In this document: piece by piece, positions 15,389 to 26,782 of the stretch
How the letters are laid out: the number at the start of each line of letters is the position of its first letter
Position numbering within the stretch: position 1 is the first letter of the stretch
Assembly (NCBI RefSeq): GCF_014698835.1
Contig: NZ_JACJTU010000001.1
Location: forward strand, 434,001 to 498,000
Direction: 5' to 3'
DNA from: Nostoc paludosum FACHB-159
Lineage (GTDB): Bacteria; Cyanobacteriota; Cyanobacteriia; Cyanobacteriales; Nostocaceae
DNA: 64,000 nucleotides
Notes under the pieces: generated by a model
Databases searched by the model: none
The model's input: only the letters and a program-made list of their open reading frames with translations
Told to the model about the DNA's origin: nothing
Position numbers and translations under genes: made by a program

Positions 15389-16504
15389 ATGTCCCGTTCT
15401 GGATACACACTTCCCGTCTTTGCCTGCGCTGCGGCCGTTGCTGCTTTACACTGGTTACACGATCGCCTACCTTTAACCACAGCATCCATAGATCTAATTG
15501 AACCAAATCAAATCGCAGAAATCCCCATTGAACAGGTAGCAGGGCTATCTGAAAATACAGCTTTAGCAATTACTCGTAGTGACCCTGGTGATAATCTTGA
15601 CCTGACCAAAGATACACCGATTTGGGCAATGGTGGAATGGCGAGAAGAGGGAGAAGACGCTGTAATTATTCAAGGTGGGGAAGGCATTGGCAGACAGACC
15701 AATGCTGAGGATAAGCCGGCTATTTATGCTTATGCTCGCAGGCTGTTGCAAGAGAATTTGCAACGAATGTTGGCAGCTGGGGAAAAAATCACGGTGACGA
15801 TTATTTTACCCGAAGGGCGATCGCTTGCTGTTCGCACTTCCAATTCTGCTTTTGGTGTGGTTGAAGGACTTTCCCTTTTAGGCACAACTGGCATTTCCCA
15901 ACCTTTGAGTACATCAGACCAACTTGCAGCTTTTCGAGCTGAATTACAAAATAAAGCCAGTGGTTTTGAGAGTTTGGTATTTTGTATTGGGGAGAATGGC
16001 CTAGATTTAGCGCGTCAGCTAGGGATTAATCCCGAACAATTGGTGAAAACTGCTAACTGGCTTGGCCCAATGCTAGTAGAAGCTGATGTGCTGGGTGTGA
16101 AAGAAATCTTATTATTTGGCTATCACGGGAAGCTGATGAAGTTAGCAGGCGGGATTTTTCACACCCATCACCACCTAGCTGATGGACGCCGGGAAATTTT
16201 AGCAGCCCATTGTGCGATCGCTGGTTTACAATCATCAGATATCCAAGCTGTATTTCACAGCCCTACCGCCGAAGCCGCATTAAAATACTTACGATCCCTA
16301 GACGCTGCCACAGGTAGCAATTGGGTAAATCAAGTTTACAGTGCGATCGCTGAAACTATTGATGTCCGTTCTCAAGAATACATCCAAAGCCATAGCCAAA
16401 GGGGCACAGCAGTTACAGTCTGTGGCTCGGCCCTGTTTGATCGCGATCGCAAAATTATTGTGAAGAGTCAAACTGCTGGTCTGTTAATGGGAAAATTATG
16501 TTAA
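15389..16504 (+). CDS. cbiD: Cobalt-precorrin-5B C1-methyltransferase
   Basis: 371 residues matching CbiD. The N-terminus MSRSGYTLPVFACAAAVAAL replaces the more usual RTGYTTGACAAAAA pattern. DPGDNLDLTKDTPIWA, GGEGIGRQTN and LLFGYHGKLMKLAGGIFHTHHHLADGR are family blocks. CbiD methylates C1 of the corrin ring with SAM in the anaerobic cobalamin pathway. No other cob/cbi gene lies nearby, which is usual in cyanobacteria. Confidence 0.9.
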   Translation: MSRSGYTLPVFACAAAVAALHWLHDRLPLTTASIDLIEPNQIAEIPIEQVAGLSENTALAITRSDPGDNLDLTKDTPIWAMVEWREEGEDAVIIQGGEGIGRQTNAEDKPAIYAYARRLLQENLQRMLAAGEKITVTIILPEGRSLAVRTSNSAFGVVEGLSLLGTTGISQPLSTSDQLAAFRAELQNKASGFESLVFCIGENGLDLARQLGINPEQLVKTANWLGPMLVEADVLGVKEILLFGYHGKLMKLAGGIFHTHHHLADGRREILAAHCAIAGLQSSDIQAVFHSPTAEAALKYLRSLDAATGSNWVNQVYSAIAETIDVRSQEYIQSHSQRGTAVTVCGSALFDRDRKIIVKSQTAGLLMGKLC

Positions 16505-16737
16505 CTTATTATGAATAATCGTAAACAATTCACATAAATAATCTTTTAAGTAATCACTTTCGGGTAAGTTTATCCTTCTAATACCATCTCCAATTCAGGA
16601 AATAGATAAACGCATATAAATAAGCGTTTGTCAAGGTTCTTTATACCATTATCAGCCTGCCCAGGCTGAATAATAGCATCAAGCTAGAAAGATCCCAGGG
16701 CATCAATTTATCCTTCATAGACATAATTTTCCCCGTC

Positions 16738-18360
16738 ATGAATACAGCGGTGTCTCTACCAACAGAACAAGCTCCCCAAACATTAGAAAACTTTGGGCAG
16801 CTGAATCGCCAATTGATTGTGATTTTGGACTTCGGCTCCCAATATTCCGAGCTGATTGCCCGTCGCATCCGCGAGACTCAAGTATACTCTGAAGTTTTGT
16901 CTTATCGCACTAGTTCTGCACATTTGCGCCAACTCAATCCTAAAGGAATTATCCTTTCTGGCGGACCGAGTTCAGTTTATGGCGATAAAGCTCCCCATTG
17001 TGACCCAGAAATCTGGAATTTGGGAATACCTATCTTGGGTGTTTGCTATGGGATGCAGCTGATGGTAAATCAACTCGGTGGGGAAGTGGCAAAGGCTGAC
17101 CGGGGTGAATATGGCAAAGCATCATTATATATAGACGATCCCACCGATTTGCTCACCAATGTTGAAGACGGTACCACGATGTGGATGAGTCACGGAGACT
17201 CAGTTACCCAAATGCCACCGGGGTTTGAATTGCTGGCGCATACCGAAAATACACCCTGTGCTGCCATTGCCGACCACGAAAGGAAACTTTACGGCGTGCA
17301 GTTCCATCCAGAGGTAGTGCATTCAGTTGGTGGCTTAGCATTAATTCGGAATTTTGTCTACCATATCTGCGATTGCGAACCTACTTGGACAACAGCAGCT
17401 TTTGTAGAAGAAGCAATTCGGGAAATTCGCGCCAGAGTTGGCGAGAAGCGGGTGTTGTTGGCATTGTCTGGAGGTGTGGATTCTTCGACTTTGGCTTTCT
17501 TGTTATATAAAGCCATTGGGGAGCAACTGACTTGCGTGTTTATCGACCAAGGCTTTATGCGGAAGTACGAGCCAGAGCGATTGGTGAAGCTGTTCCAAGA
17601 GCAGTTTCATATTCCTGTAGAATACGTGAATGCTCGCGATCGCTTTTTAACCGCTATTTCTGGTGTTACAGATCCCGAAGAAAAACGTCGCCGCATTGGT
17701 CACGAATTCATTCGCGTATTTGAAGAAACATCAAAACGCCTCGGTCACTTTGATTATCTGGCTCAAGGGACTCTTTATCCAGATGTGATCGAATCTGCTG
17801 ATACCAACGTCGATCCCCAAACTGGCGAACGCGTAGCAGTGAAAATTAAGAGCCATCACAATGTCGGTGGTTTACCCAAAGACTTAAGATTTAAATTAGT
17901 GGAACCACTGCGGAAACTATTTAAAGATGAAGTCCGCAAAGTTGGGCGTTCCATTGGTTTACCAGAAGAAATTGTCCAACGCCAACCTTTCCCAGGGCCC
18001 GGTTTGGCAATTCGGATTTTGGGTGAAGTCACCGCCGAACGCTTAAATATTTTGCGCGATGCTGATTTAATTGTGCGGCAAGAAATTAACCAACGAGGCT
18101 TGTATCATAGCTTTTGGCAAGCATTTGCGGTGTTGCTGCCAATTCGCAGCGTTGGCGTCATGGGAGATCAACGTACCTACGCTTATCCTATCGTTTTGCG
18201 GATTGTCACCAGTGAAGATGGCATGACTGCTGATTGGGCAAGAGTGCCTTACGATGTACTCGAAGTAATTTCCACTCGGATTGTGAATGAAGTAAAAGGT
18301 GTGAATCGAGTGGTTTATGACATCACCTCCAAGCCGCCTGGAACCATTGAGTGGGAATAA
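16738..18360 (+). CDS. guaA: GMP synthase (glutamine-hydrolysing)
   Basis: 540 residues. The glutamine amidotransferase domain has GVCYGMQLM (catalytic Cys) and [10 protein letters not shown] (His/Glu). The ATP pyrophosphatase domain has the PP-loop [16 protein letters not shown] and the dimerisation domain ends in [11 protein letters not shown]. It converts XMP to GMP. A hydrophilic N-terminal extension of about 25 residues precedes the amidotransferase domain, as in many cyanobacterial GuaA proteins. Confidence 0.97.
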   Translation: MNTAVSLPTEQAPQTLENFGQLNRQLIVILDFGSQYSELIARRIRETQVYSEVLSYRTSSAHLRQLNPKGIILSGGPSSVYGDKAPHCDPEIWNLGIPILGVCYGMQLMVNQLGGEVAKADRGEYGKASLYIDDPTDLLTNVEDGTTMWMSHGDSVTQMPPGFELLAHTENTPCAAIADHERKLYGVQFHPEVVHSVGGLALIRNFVYHICDCEPTWTTAAFVEEAIREIRARVGEKRVLLALSGGVDSSTLAFLLYKAIGEQLTCVFIDQGFMRKYEPERLVKLFQEQFHIPVEYVNARDRFLTAISGVTDPEEKRRRIGHEFIRVFEETSKRLGHFDYLAQGTLYPDVIESADTNVDPQTGERVAVKIKSHHNVGGLPKDLRFKLVEPLRKLFKDEVRKVGRSIGLPEEIVQRQPFPGPGLAIRILGEVTAERLNILRDADLIVRQEINQRGLYHSFWQAFAVLLPIRSVGVMGDQRTYAYPIVLRIVTSEDGMTADWARVPYDVLEVISTRIVNEVKGVNRVVYDITSKPPGTIEWE

Positions 18361-18449
18361 TTTAGTTTTTGGTAAGGGGAAGATAAGTTTTTCTTTCCCT
18401 TTGACTAAATACTAGAATTGGGAAAACATCGCCAGGTTTTGATCCCACC

Positions 18450-18947
18450 ATGCAGACACCACAAATAGGGCAAACAGCGAAAAGTGCGAACCAAAACCTT
18501 TATGAAACTGATTTCCACGCTTGGACTCAACAACAGGCTAACTTATTGCGTCATCACCAATGGAGCCAATTGGATTTGTCCAATTTAATTGAGGAAATTG
18601 AATCCTTGGGCAGAAAAGAACGCCAAGAATTGAGAAATCGCCTCAGTATCTTAATTGGACATTTGCTGAAGTGGGAATATCAACCAGAACAACGTAGTCG
18701 CAGTTGGTTAGCTACAATTCGCGTGCAAAGGCGGGAGACTCTGAAGTTGTTGAATGAAAATCCTAGCTTAAAGCCTTGTTTGGCTGAATTACTCCAGGAA
18801 GCTTATGAAAATGCTAGAGATTTAGCATCAGGTGAAACAAATTTGCCGCTGTCAACTTTCTCGGAACAATGTTTATATTCATTGGAGAATATTATTAGCG
18901 ATCGCTTTTATCCAGGCGTATCAGCAAGAGATCAAATCATGGAATAA
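18450..18947 (+). CDS. DUF29 family protein
   Basis: 165 residues. YETDFHAWTQQQANLLR, LDLSNLIEEIESLGRKERQEL and SWLATIRVQRRE are the DUF29 helical signature. The family is very common and multicopy in cyanobacteria, and its function is unknown. A paralogue lies at 38978-39439 on the other strand. Confidence 0.85.
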   Translation: MQTPQIGQTAKSANQNLYETDFHAWTQQQANLLRHHQWSQLDLSNLIEEIESLGRKERQELRNRLSILIGHLLKWEYQPEQRSRSWLATIRVQRRETLKLLNENPSLKPCLAELLQEAYENARDLASGETNLPLSTFSEQCLYSLENIISDRFYPGVSARDQIME

Positions 18948-19185
18948 CATTATATACCTTCTGAATTCCAGTGCCAAAAGTTCATAAAATTTATAAATTT
19001 AATTAAGTTATGTTAATTTCATGCGAATAATTCTCAATAAAACAAGGAGTTTAGTTTGTTTGAGCAGTTGACTAATTACAGGCTTTTTTGATGTATTCAA
19101 ATTCTTGGTTATTATTGGCTACTGCTATAACTATTTTGATTAATGCCAAGTTAAAAATATAAATCAAACTATAAATTTTTAATTT

Positions 19186-22100
19186 TTACAACGGTAGCTT
19201 GATGGAAAAAGTAGCTCCTTGTCCAATGCCAGGACTAGCAACTTGAATCGAGCCGCCATGTAATTCAACCAAATGACGGGCGATCGCCAAACCCAGTCCC
19301 AAGCCACCTTGTTTGTGAGTCGAATGTCCTTGATGATAGCGTTCAAAAACGTAGGGCAGAAACTCCGGGCTAATACCGATACCTGTATCGCTGACTGTAA
19401 TTTGGGCATGAGAGCCATTACGAAACAAACTAATTTCTACTTGTCCCCCTGGCGGGGTGAATTTGATAGCGTTAGCGAGTAAATTGCCGAGAACTTGCAG
19501 CAAACGATTGATATCACCAGAAATTGGGGAAATTGAGCGGTCAATTTTGGACTGTAAACGAATATTTTTGGTATTAGCGGATGGATAAGCAGTTTCAATT
19601 GCTGCGCCTACAACTACTCCCAGATTCACTTGGCTGACCTCAAGCTGTAGCTTACCTTGGAGGATGCGAGACATATTCAGCAAATCTTCGAGGAGTTTTT
19701 CTTGAGACCTGGCATTGCGTTCGATGGTCTCTAGAGCTTTAGCGAGGTTGGCTGCATCGAATTTGCGAGTCCGCAGGAGTTGTACCCAACCGAGAATGGC
19801 ATTGAGTGGAGAGCGCAGATCGTGGGAAACCATTGCCACAAACTCATCTTTAGTGCGGTTAGCAGCTTCAGCTTGGGTGCGGGCGGCTTGCTCTAGTTGC
19901 AAAAGTTGGTTGCGTTCGGCTTCTAAGTGTTTGCGATCGTCAATATCTGTACTCGTGCCAAACCACTGGATGATACTTCCTTGTTCGTTCTTGATGGGCA
20001 CACCTCGTACTAAATGCCAAGAAGAGCTACCATCGCGTTTTTGATAGCGGATTTCCTGTTGGTAAAGTTCGCCTGTTTGCAAGGCTTGAGTCCATCCTGC
20101 CATAGCTGCTTCAATGTCCTCTGGATGGATAACTTTTGTCCAGCCAAACCCCATCGCATTTTCAGCCCGTTGCCCAGTAAATTCATACCAGCGTTCGTTG
20201 ACATATTCGCATTCGCCCTGGGCATTGCAGATCCAGACAAGCTGTGGCATGGCATTGGATAAGTAGCGGTAGCGTTCCTCGCTTTGGCGCAGTGCTATTT
20301 CAGTGCGTTTGCGTTGGGTAAGGTCGAGAACGAAACAGACGCTATAACCGTTGTTGTTTGTGCTTTCTATCCGGGCAATTCCCAGTAAAACTGGAATTCG
20401 AGTCCCATTTTTGTGAAGATATTCCTTCTCGAAAGGAGTGCAAACACCAGAGACTTCGAGTTCTTGAATTTTTTGTTGGTCGAGGGTTTGATATTCTGGT
20501 GGTGTCATGGAATCCCAGTGGATGATTCCGGCTGCTAAATCTTCGCGAGTGTAACCGAAAGTTTCTAAGAAAGCGTCATTTGCTTCATAAATTCCACCGC
20601 TGAAGTCACCGAAATAAATGCCAACTATATTAGATTCGACAATGCGGCGGAACTTAGCTTCACTTTCTTGCAAAGCGACTTCAGCACGTTTGCGTTGCGT
20701 AGCTTGCCGATAGGCATCGCTAATATCTGTCATACTACCCACTGTCCTAATTACCCGGCCATTAGCATCTCGTGTAATTAACCCTTGATCGAGCACATAT
20801 CGATATTTTTGGTCTTTGTGTCGTGCCCGATATTCAACGCTATAGTGATTTTGATTGGCAGAGATAATACTGTGGAACTGAGCGTTTAAACGCTCTCGAT
20901 CTTCTGGATGAATTTGCTCTTTCCACCATTGATGGGTTGTTGGTATCTCCTTTAAGGAGTAACCCAAAATTTTAGTTAGTCCTTCAGTTCTCTCAATTTT
21001 GTCGTTTTCCACATCCCAGTCATAAATTAGGCAATTAACCGCCGCTGCTGCTAGTTGGAAACGTTCGTTGCTCAAACGTAGCTGTTCCTCAGTTTGCTTG
21101 CGTTCTGTAATGTCAAAGCTTGTACCGATAATTTGGTGTGGGGAACCGTCAGGATTTCTGGTGAATATCGTATCTCTACTAAAAAACCAACGCCATTCTC
21201 CATTGGCGTGTCGCATCCGATATTCATTTTCCACGATGTTGTTCTCTTCACTTGAGCCAAGTTCTTGGAATACGCTAGGAAATCGAGCTAAATCTTCAGG
21301 ATGCATCAGTGTGGGTAAGAACTGTGTTCCCATTTGTTGAATTTGCTCTGGAGTGTAGCCAAGCAATTGACTAACCTGAGTATTAATGTAGACGCTCTGC
21401 TGTTTAACTAAGTCGTAAACATACAAAATTCCCGGAGTAGTTTCGGCAATGCGTTCGATGAACTGCTGACTTGAGCGCAACCGTTGTTGTGCTTGGTATT
21501 TCTCAGTTACATCCCGCCAGGAAGCAACAAACCCATCTCCCATCTTGGTGATGCGAATATCGATGGTTTTGGTTAGCAGCTGGTTGCTATCAAAATTTGA
21601 AGTGTAGATGAGTGATTCTTTCGTCACAGGATTACCCGTTTCTACAACTTGGCAACAGTCATCAAACAAGTCACTTGCTCGAAAATTCGGGAGGATGTCG
21701 CACAGTCCTTTGCCAAGCTGTTCCTCCTTATTAATCTGAGTAAATTCACAAGCTGCGGCATTTACATAATCAACACAAAAATCAAGTATTTCACCCGTAT
21801 CGTTACGAATAGCTGAGTAAATGCCAAAACAGTCGAGCATATTCTCCACCGAGGTGCGAAAACGTTCTTCGCTGCATTGTAGTTGCTGGCGTAACTGAGT
21901 GTTTTTAATTGCTGAGTAGACAGTAGAACGCAAACGTTGTGCTGTTGTCTGTCCCTTGATGAGATAATCTTGGACGCCGCTTTTCATCGCCTGGACAGCT
22001 ATAGACTCGTTGCCATATCCCGTTAACATAATTACAGCTGGCATAGTTCCCTTTGACTGCTGCTGTAATTCTGCTAGAAATTCCAGTCCATCCATGTCTG

Positions 22101-22284
22101 GCAGCAGAAAGTCTAATAAGATGCCCTTAGGCTGCAATTGTTGACATAATGCCAACGCTTCTTCTCCCAATTCTGCTTCGAGAATTGTGTAGCTGTGTTC
22201 TTGGTCTTGCAAAAGATAGCGACGATAAACCTGTCGGTCTTCAGGAGAATCATCGATGATTAAAACAGTTAGCGGTTGCACCAT
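19186..22284 (-). CDS. Hybrid sensor: REC, five PAS domains, histidine kinase
   Basis: 1032 residues. An N-terminal receiver (about 1-125, LLDFLLPDMDG phospho-acceptor region) is followed by five PAS units, each opened by a helix such as SEERFRTSVENM, SQQFIERIAETT, SNERFQLAAAAV, SEAKFRRIVESN and SEERYRYLSNAM. The C-terminal kinase has the H-box VAMVSHDLRSPLNAIL and ATPase boxes LLANAIKFTPPGG, DTGIGIS and GGLGLGLAI. It starts 2 bases after the phytochrome response regulator, so it is probably the third gene of that operon. The N-terminal receiver could accept phosphate from the phytochrome. Confidence 0.92.
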   Translation of the reverse strand: MVQPLTVLIIDDSPEDRQVYRRYLLQDQEHSYTILEAELGEEALALCQQLQPKGILLDFLLPDMDGLEFLAELQQQSKGTMPAVIMLTGYGNESIAVQAMKSGVQDYLIKGQTTAQRLRSTVYSAIKNTQLRQQLQCSEERFRTSVENMLDCFGIYSAIRNDTGEILDFCVDYVNAAACEFTQINKEEQLGKGLCDILPNFRASDLFDDCCQVVETGNPVTKESLIYTSNFDSNQLLTKTIDIRITKMGDGFVASWRDVTEKYQAQQRLRSSQQFIERIAETTPGILYVYDLVKQQSVYINTQVSQLLGYTPEQIQQMGTQFLPTLMHPEDLARFPSVFQELGSSEENNIVENEYRMRHANGEWRWFFSRDTIFTRNPDGSPHQIIGTSFDITERKQTEEQLRLSNERFQLAAAAVNCLIYDWDVENDKIERTEGLTKILGYSLKEIPTTHQWWKEQIHPEDRERLNAQFHSIISANQNHYSVEYRARHKDQKYRYVLDQGLITRDANGRVIRTVGSMTDISDAYRQATQRKRAEVALQESEAKFRRIVESNIVGIYFGDFSGGIYEANDAFLETFGYTREDLAAGIIHWDSMTPPEYQTLDQQKIQELEVSGVCTPFEKEYLHKNGTRIPVLLGIARIESTNNNGYSVCFVLDLTQRKRTEIALRQSEERYRYLSNAMPQLVWICNAQGECEYVNERWYEFTGQRAENAMGFGWTKVIHPEDIEAAMAGWTQALQTGELYQQEIRYQKRDGSSSWHLVRGVPIKNEQGSIIQWFGTSTDIDDRKHLEAERNQLLQLEQAARTQAEAANRTKDEFVAMVSHDLRSPLNAILGWVQLLRTRKFDAANLAKALETIERNARSQEKLLEDLLNMSRILQGKLQLEVSQVNLGVVVGAAIETAYPSANTKNIRLQSKIDRSISPISGDINRLLQVLGNLLANAIKFTPPGGQVEISLFRNGSHAQITVSDTGIGISPEFLPYVFERYHQGHSTHKQGGLGLGLAIARHLVELHGGSIQVASPGIGQGATFSIKLPL

Positions 22285-22286
22285 GA

Positions 22287-22742
22287 CTACTTGCTAACAG
22301 TATCAGGGAGAATGACGATATCTAACCAATAAGTTATGAAACTTTGAATAGTTTGTACCAATCTGTTAATGTCGATTGGTTTTAGAATATAACTAGTAAT
22401 GCAATATCGATAGCATACTTCAATATCTTTGGGGTTAGAAGAGGTGGTAAATACAACCACCGGAATATTTTTGAGGCTTCCATCCTGCTTGATTTGCTCT
22501 AAAACTTCTCGCCCATCGGTTCCTGGTAAATTCAAGTCGAGCAAAATAATTGACGGACAAGGAAACTTTTGAGAATCAGTGTAGGCCCCTGTGTGGTAAA
22601 GAAAGTCCAGGGCCTCATCGCCATCAGTGCAGCGAAAGATGGGGTTAATCACAGCTTCTCGGCGCATGATTCGACATAACGCTTCAAAGTCTTCGTCGCT
22701 GTCTTCAATCACCAGCAAAGGTTGGGCGGTTTTGCCAATCAT
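22287..22742 (-). CDS. rcpB: Phytochrome-associated response regulator (Rcp type)
   Basis: 151 residues, a single receiver domain: [14 protein letters not shown], the phospho-acceptor Asp in [21 protein letters not shown] and the Lys in YILKPID. Insertions and the hydrophobic C-terminal helix ([12 protein letters not shown]) match small cyanobacterial Rcp regulators. It is placed 4 bases after the phytochrome gene, as in rcp partners of cyanobacterial phytochromes. No DNA-binding output domain is present. Confidence 0.85.
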   Translation of the reverse strand: MIGKTAQPLLVIEDSDEDFEALCRIMRREAVINPIFRCTDGDEALDFLYHTGAYTDSQKFPCPSIILLDLNLPGTDGREVLEQIKQDGSLKNIPVVVFTTSSNPKDIEVCYRYCITSYILKPIDINRLVQTIQSFITYWLDIVILPDTVSK

Positions 22743-22746
22743 GAAT

Positions 22747-25008
22747 TCAGTCTCCTGCTTGTAACGTGAAATAAAACGTACTACCTTCGCCGTAGGTTGA
22801 CTCTACCCAGATTTTACCGCCATGTCGCTCCACTATTTTTTTTGTGATGGTCAATCCCGCCCCTGTACCACCACCATATTTGCTTGGTCCGTGTAGCCGT
22901 TTGAAGATGCGGAAAATTGCCTCAAAGTGTTTTTCTCGAATGCCAATGCCGTTATCTCGCACGTAGAATATCACTGGTGTAGGTGAAGCGGCTTCGATAT
23001 AGCCAATTTCAATCCATTTTTCGGGTTTGTCGTTGTATTTAATAGCGTTGGCAATCAAATTATTGAAGACTTCGCCTACTTGGACGCGATCGCAATATAC
23101 TGTTGGTAAGGATCTAGGAATCCGAATTTCTACGCCCATCTCCTCAATTCGCGCACTCAACAAGTCTAAATTTCGCTGTACAACACTATTAATATCAGTC
23201 TGCTGCATAGAAAGATCGACTCTTCCCAAGCGGGAAAAATGTAGCAGCGAATCAATTAAATCTTCCATACGCTGAGTCAAACGAATCAGAGTTCTTAACT
23301 TTTCTCTACCTTCTTCGTTGAGAACTTCGCCGTAGTCTTCAATTAGGAAATTAGAATAATTATGAATACCGCGCAGTGGTTCTTTCAAATCATGGGAAGC
23401 AATGTAGGCAAAGGCATCCAATTCGTTATTACTACGTTCTAGTTCAATATTTAGCTGCGCTAATTCGTCTGCTTTTCGCAACACCACACCAATAATAGCG
23501 CTTCTCAACTCCAGTGCTGCATTCACCTCACAAGCTTTCCAACTCAGAGATTTTAAATGCACCGTTTCTTTCCATAAATCAAAGGATTTCCGGGGTGATA
23601 GACGCAAATTCCCATTTCCAGTTACTTCCACAGGTTTATGTGGGTTACCTCCCCAATTAACAGTTCGTACTACCTCTGGGCGAAACCATAAAACATAGTT
23701 TTTCTGAACTTTAGAAAATGAAAGCGCCATCAAGCCACTAGCTACATCCCGGAATTTTTCTGCCTCTGGATAAATTTTTGATAGTGAATCTGTGTAAAAA
23801 ATTTCTTCCTGGACGTTTTGATAAATCCATTCAATTAAATTTTGAATATCTGGTTTTTCGGGAGTGTTGCCGACTAGAAAATATTCTTTCTCAAAATATA
23901 CCACTGCTCCTTGGGCATTGACAAGATTTAGTAGATTCGGTTGATGCTGAATTAAACCTTCAATAAAGTTATTTTCTGCCGACATATGCTCTACTAACTT
24001 GCTATGAACTGATTTCAACTGAATTTTATATTCGCTATCTTCGCTATCCTCCTTTGCACTAAGTTCTACAGATGTAATTTGTCCTAAAAACTCACAAGCA
24101 TTACGAATTTCATATGGAACATATTTAGGTGATTGATGATGACAAGCAATTAATCCCCATAATTTTTGGTTTTTCATAATGGAAATTGACATTGATGCCG
24201 TTACGCCCATATTATGCATATATTCAATATGTAAAGGCGAAACACTCCGCAATACCGACTTACTTAAATCTAAAGGCTGCCCAGTCACAGGATTATTTGT
24301 AGGCAAAATTGCTGCTGGTTGATAATCAGCATTCGGTATTAGCCGCAGCCAATTTTGGCTGTAGAGTTGCCTAGCTTGTACGGGAATATCGGAAGCTGGA
24401 TAGTGTAAGCCTAAATAAGATGTCAGATATTCTGGCTTTTGTTCGGCAATTACAGCACCATTCCAATCTTCATCAAACCGATAGATCATCACTCGTTCAA
24501 AGCCAGTTATTTTTTTGACTTCTTGAGCAAGAATTTGAGTGAGTTCTAGGACACCTGATGCCACTTGTAATTTAGATATAGCTTGTTTAACTAAATGATA
24601 AAATTTAAAAAACCCATTACTTTTTTCTAAAAACGTCGGTTCTAATTCGAGAACCAAAATTTGATTTAGCCGATGAAGAATCGCATCATAATGTAAATTC
24701 TCAATTCCAGCCTTGATGGTAATTTCTAGAGGATTGACAAGTTGTAAATCGTCTTGAGATAAACAATCTTTCAAAAAATTGATTTGCTCAGATTCCAAAA
24801 AATTGCTTAAAGGTTTATTTAGTAAATCTTCTGGTTCTATGCCAATTAAAGAATAAGTATTATTGCTGCACTGAAGGATAGTTAACTCTGGTTCTTTTAA
24901 TGCCAAAAGAACTCCATGAGGTTGAATATAACCAGGAATATGAATTGGTTCTCGATCGCAGTTAGTCAGATCAACTTCAAAGGAAATGTTAATATCGTTA
25001 GTGTTCAC
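22747..25008 (-). CDS. cphB: CphB-type bacteriophytochrome (biliverdin-binding)
   Basis: 753 residues in PAS-GAF-PHY-HisKA-HATPase order. The N-terminal C17 in [19 protein letters not shown] is the biliverdin-attaching Cys of bacteriophytochromes. The GAF domain keeps PASDIP (204-209), but the usual cyanobacterial Cys is Leu (SPLH, 257-260), the known difference between CphB and CphA. The PHY tongue has WFRPEVV and SPRKSF (about 441 and 471). The kinase has H539 in [12 protein letters not shown] and DNGIGI. It is the first gene of the operon with rcpB and the hybrid kinase, and should sense red/far-red light. Confidence 0.92.
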   Translation of the reverse strand: MNTNDINISFEVDLTNCDREPIHIPGYIQPHGVLLALKEPELTILQCSNNTYSLIGIEPEDLLNKPLSNFLESEQINFLKDCLSQDDLQLVNPLEITIKAGIENLHYDAILHRLNQILVLELEPTFLEKSNGFFKFYHLVKQAISKLQVASGVLELTQILAQEVKKITGFERVMIYRFDEDWNGAVIAEQKPEYLTSYLGLHYPASDIPVQARQLYSQNWLRLIPNADYQPAAILPTNNPVTGQPLDLSKSVLRSVSPLHIEYMHNMGVTASMSISIMKNQKLWGLIACHHQSPKYVPYEIRNACEFLGQITSVELSAKEDSEDSEYKIQLKSVHSKLVEHMSAENNFIEGLIQHQPNLLNLVNAQGAVVYFEKEYFLVGNTPEKPDIQNLIEWIYQNVQEEIFYTDSLSKIYPEAEKFRDVASGLMALSFSKVQKNYVLWFRPEVVRTVNWGGNPHKPVEVTGNGNLRLSPRKSFDLWKETVHLKSLSWKACEVNAALELRSAIIGVVLRKADELAQLNIELERSNNELDAFAYIASHDLKEPLRGIHNYSNFLIEDYGEVLNEEGREKLRTLIRLTQRMEDLIDSLLHFSRLGRVDLSMQQTDINSVVQRNLDLLSARIEEMGVEIRIPRSLPTVYCDRVQVGEVFNNLIANAIKYNDKPEKWIEIGYIEAASPTPVIFYVRDNGIGIREKHFEAIFRIFKRLHGPSKYGGGTGAGLTITKKIVERHGGKIWVESTYGEGSTFYFTLQAGD

Positions 25009-25363
25009 GTTTTAGTACCAATGGATGACTAGTGCCTGAGGAATGTACCTCAGTCTAAGAATAGTTTTGAATTTAGTTGTCAAATTTTTGATTTAATCTA
25101 TCTAAACATTGTTGCCAGCAGATTTGTTGATGAAACTGTAACTGAATTAAAATGAAATTTATTTACGTAAATGAATTTAGACAAGAAGATTAATGTCAGA
25201 GAAAAATTAGCTGTAAATTGAATAATAGCTAAAAGAGTTGAGTTATTTCCTAGAAAAATAAGCGCGATCGCAGTAAAATGACCAATGATATGGCCACTGA
25301 AAAAGTAAAACAAGTAGGTCATTAGCAATTAAATTTTATTCTATCAACGTTAATGGAAATGTT
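25009..25363. other. Divergent promoter region of cphB and a response regulator
   Basis: AT-rich and lying between two divergent starts, so both promoters must be here. A 76-residue hydrophobic frame (25098-25328, minus) has no ribosome site or family resemblance and is not called. Confidence 0.4.
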
Positions 25364-25768
25364 ATGGAATCTCCTCTCCCTCTTGCTGGCTTAAACATCC
25401 TCGTAGTTGATGATGATGAGGATAGCCGCTTCTACGTTACAACTGTATTGGAGGCAGATGGAGCATCCGTCACAGCAGTTGCATCGGCCGCCGCCGCATT
25501 AAAAGTACTACCCCAATTGCAGCCTGATATCTTGATATGTGATATTGCTATGCCTAATGAAGATGGTTACACTCTCATCCACAAAATAAGAACCCTGCAA
25601 CCAGATATTTATGGCAAACTCCCTGCCATCGCCTTAACTGCCTATGGCGATCGCGAATATCGTAACACTGCCCTAGAAGCAGGCTTTCAAATGCATGTAT
25701 CTAAGCCAGTCGATCCAGGGGAACTAGTGGCCATAGTGGCAAATTTAGTTAACTCTTGTAATAATTAA
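25364..25768 (+). CDS. Single-domain response regulator (CheY-like)
   Basis: 134 residues: ILVVDDDEDSRFYV (acidic pair), ILICDIAMPNEDGY (phospho-Asp), AIALTAYG and the Lys in HVSKPVD. This is a complete receiver with no output domain. It is divergent from the phytochrome operon and may be part of the same pathway. Sequence style (LEADGASVTAVASAAAAL) resembles receivers cut from hybrid kinases. Confidence 0.9.
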   Translation: MESPLPLAGLNILVVDDDEDSRFYVTTVLEADGASVTAVASAAAALKVLPQLQPDILICDIAMPNEDGYTLIHKIRTLQPDIYGKLPAIALTAYGDREYRNTALEAGFQMHVSKPVDPGELVAIVANLVNSCNN

Positions 25769-25882
25769 TACAAAAAATTGGTTATTAGTCATTGGTCATT
25801 GGAAGCGCTGACTGTTGAGGAAAGCCGGAGATTCTGAAGCTTCCGTTAGGAGTTATTATTCGTCGCTGCCCTCCTTTGCCCT

Positions 25883-26782
25883 TCATCTGTTCGTCTCAAA
25901 GGTAATTTGCTCAGACTTGTATCCCGGTGGCTCCACGTGAATTAAAATTCTCACTGGACGAAACCGTTCTTCCAATCGGCTTTCTACTTCTTCAGTGATT
26001 TGGTGGGCAGTTTGTACATCTGGTGCGTCTACAATTAAATGCATTTCAATGAATACTTGACGACCAAGAACACCGCGAGAAGCGATATCATGACAGTTGA
26101 TTACACCAGGAACAGAAGTAGCGATCGCATGAATTACTTCTGGTGCGATCGCCATTTGATCCACCAACCAAGGCAAATTCTCTTTTAAAACTGACCACCC
26201 GCTCCAAAATACCAACAAAGCTACGGGAAAAGCTAACACCACATCCATCCATTGATAACCCAGCCAAACTCCGATCAAGCCGCCAATTACAGAAATTGTC
26301 ACCCAAATATCGCTCATGGTGTGTGTAGAATCCGCAATGAGAATCGGGCTACCTACTCGCCTACCTACACCACGTTCGTAAAACGCGACAAAAATATTTA
26401 CACCCAACACAATTAGTAATAACCACAACTCAGGTGGTGATATTCTCACGGGTTCACCACCCTTGAGAATTCGCTCAATTGCTCCCTGGAGAATTTCAAA
26501 ACAGGCTATTCCTAAAAAGGCTGCGATTCCTAATGCTCCCACTGCTTCAAACTTGCTGTGTCCGTAAGGATGCTCGCGATCTGGTTGGGGAGAAGAAAAT
26601 TTACTCGCAATTAATCCTAAAACATTGTTGGCACTATCGGTCACACTATGCAAAGCATCAGCTAATAAACTCAAAGAACCTGTCCATGAGCCAACTATTG
26701 CTTTTAATCCCATGACAAACAGGTTGAGTATTAGGGTGATAATTAAAACCTTTCGCACTTCAGCACGGTTATCGGCAGTCAT
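25883..26782 (-). CDS. Cation diffusion facilitator transporter
   Basis: 299 residues. About six TM segments, with metal-site residues in SLLADALHSVTDSANNV (TM2) and IADSTHTMSDIW (TM5), the DREHPYGHSKFE loop, and a C-terminal cytoplasmic domain with HDIASRGVLGRQVFIEMHLIVD. The family exports divalent metals (Zn, Fe, Mn, Co) in exchange for protons. The metal is not predictable with certainty; no metal-sensor gene is adjacent. Confidence 0.9.
   Translation of the reverse strand: MTADNRAEVRKVLIITLILNLFVMGLKAIVGSWTGSLSLLADALHSVTDSANNVLGLIASKFSSPQPDREHPYGHSKFEAVGALGIAAFLGIACFEILQGAIERILKGGEPVRISPPELWLLLIVLGVNIFVAFYERGVGRRVGSPILIADSTHTMSDIWVTISVIGGLIGVWLGYQWMDVVLAFPVALLVFWSGWSVLKENLPWLVDQMAIAPEVIHAIATSVPGVINCHDIASRGVLGRQVFIEMHLIVDAPDVQTAHQITEEVESRLEERFRPVRILIHVEPPGYKSEQITFETNR

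Noticed and set aside
25098..25328. 76-residue hydrophobic frame between cphB and the response regulator
   Set aside because: It fills the divergent promoter region, has low-complexity Phe/Leu/Ser composition from AT-rich DNA, and has no ribosome site.
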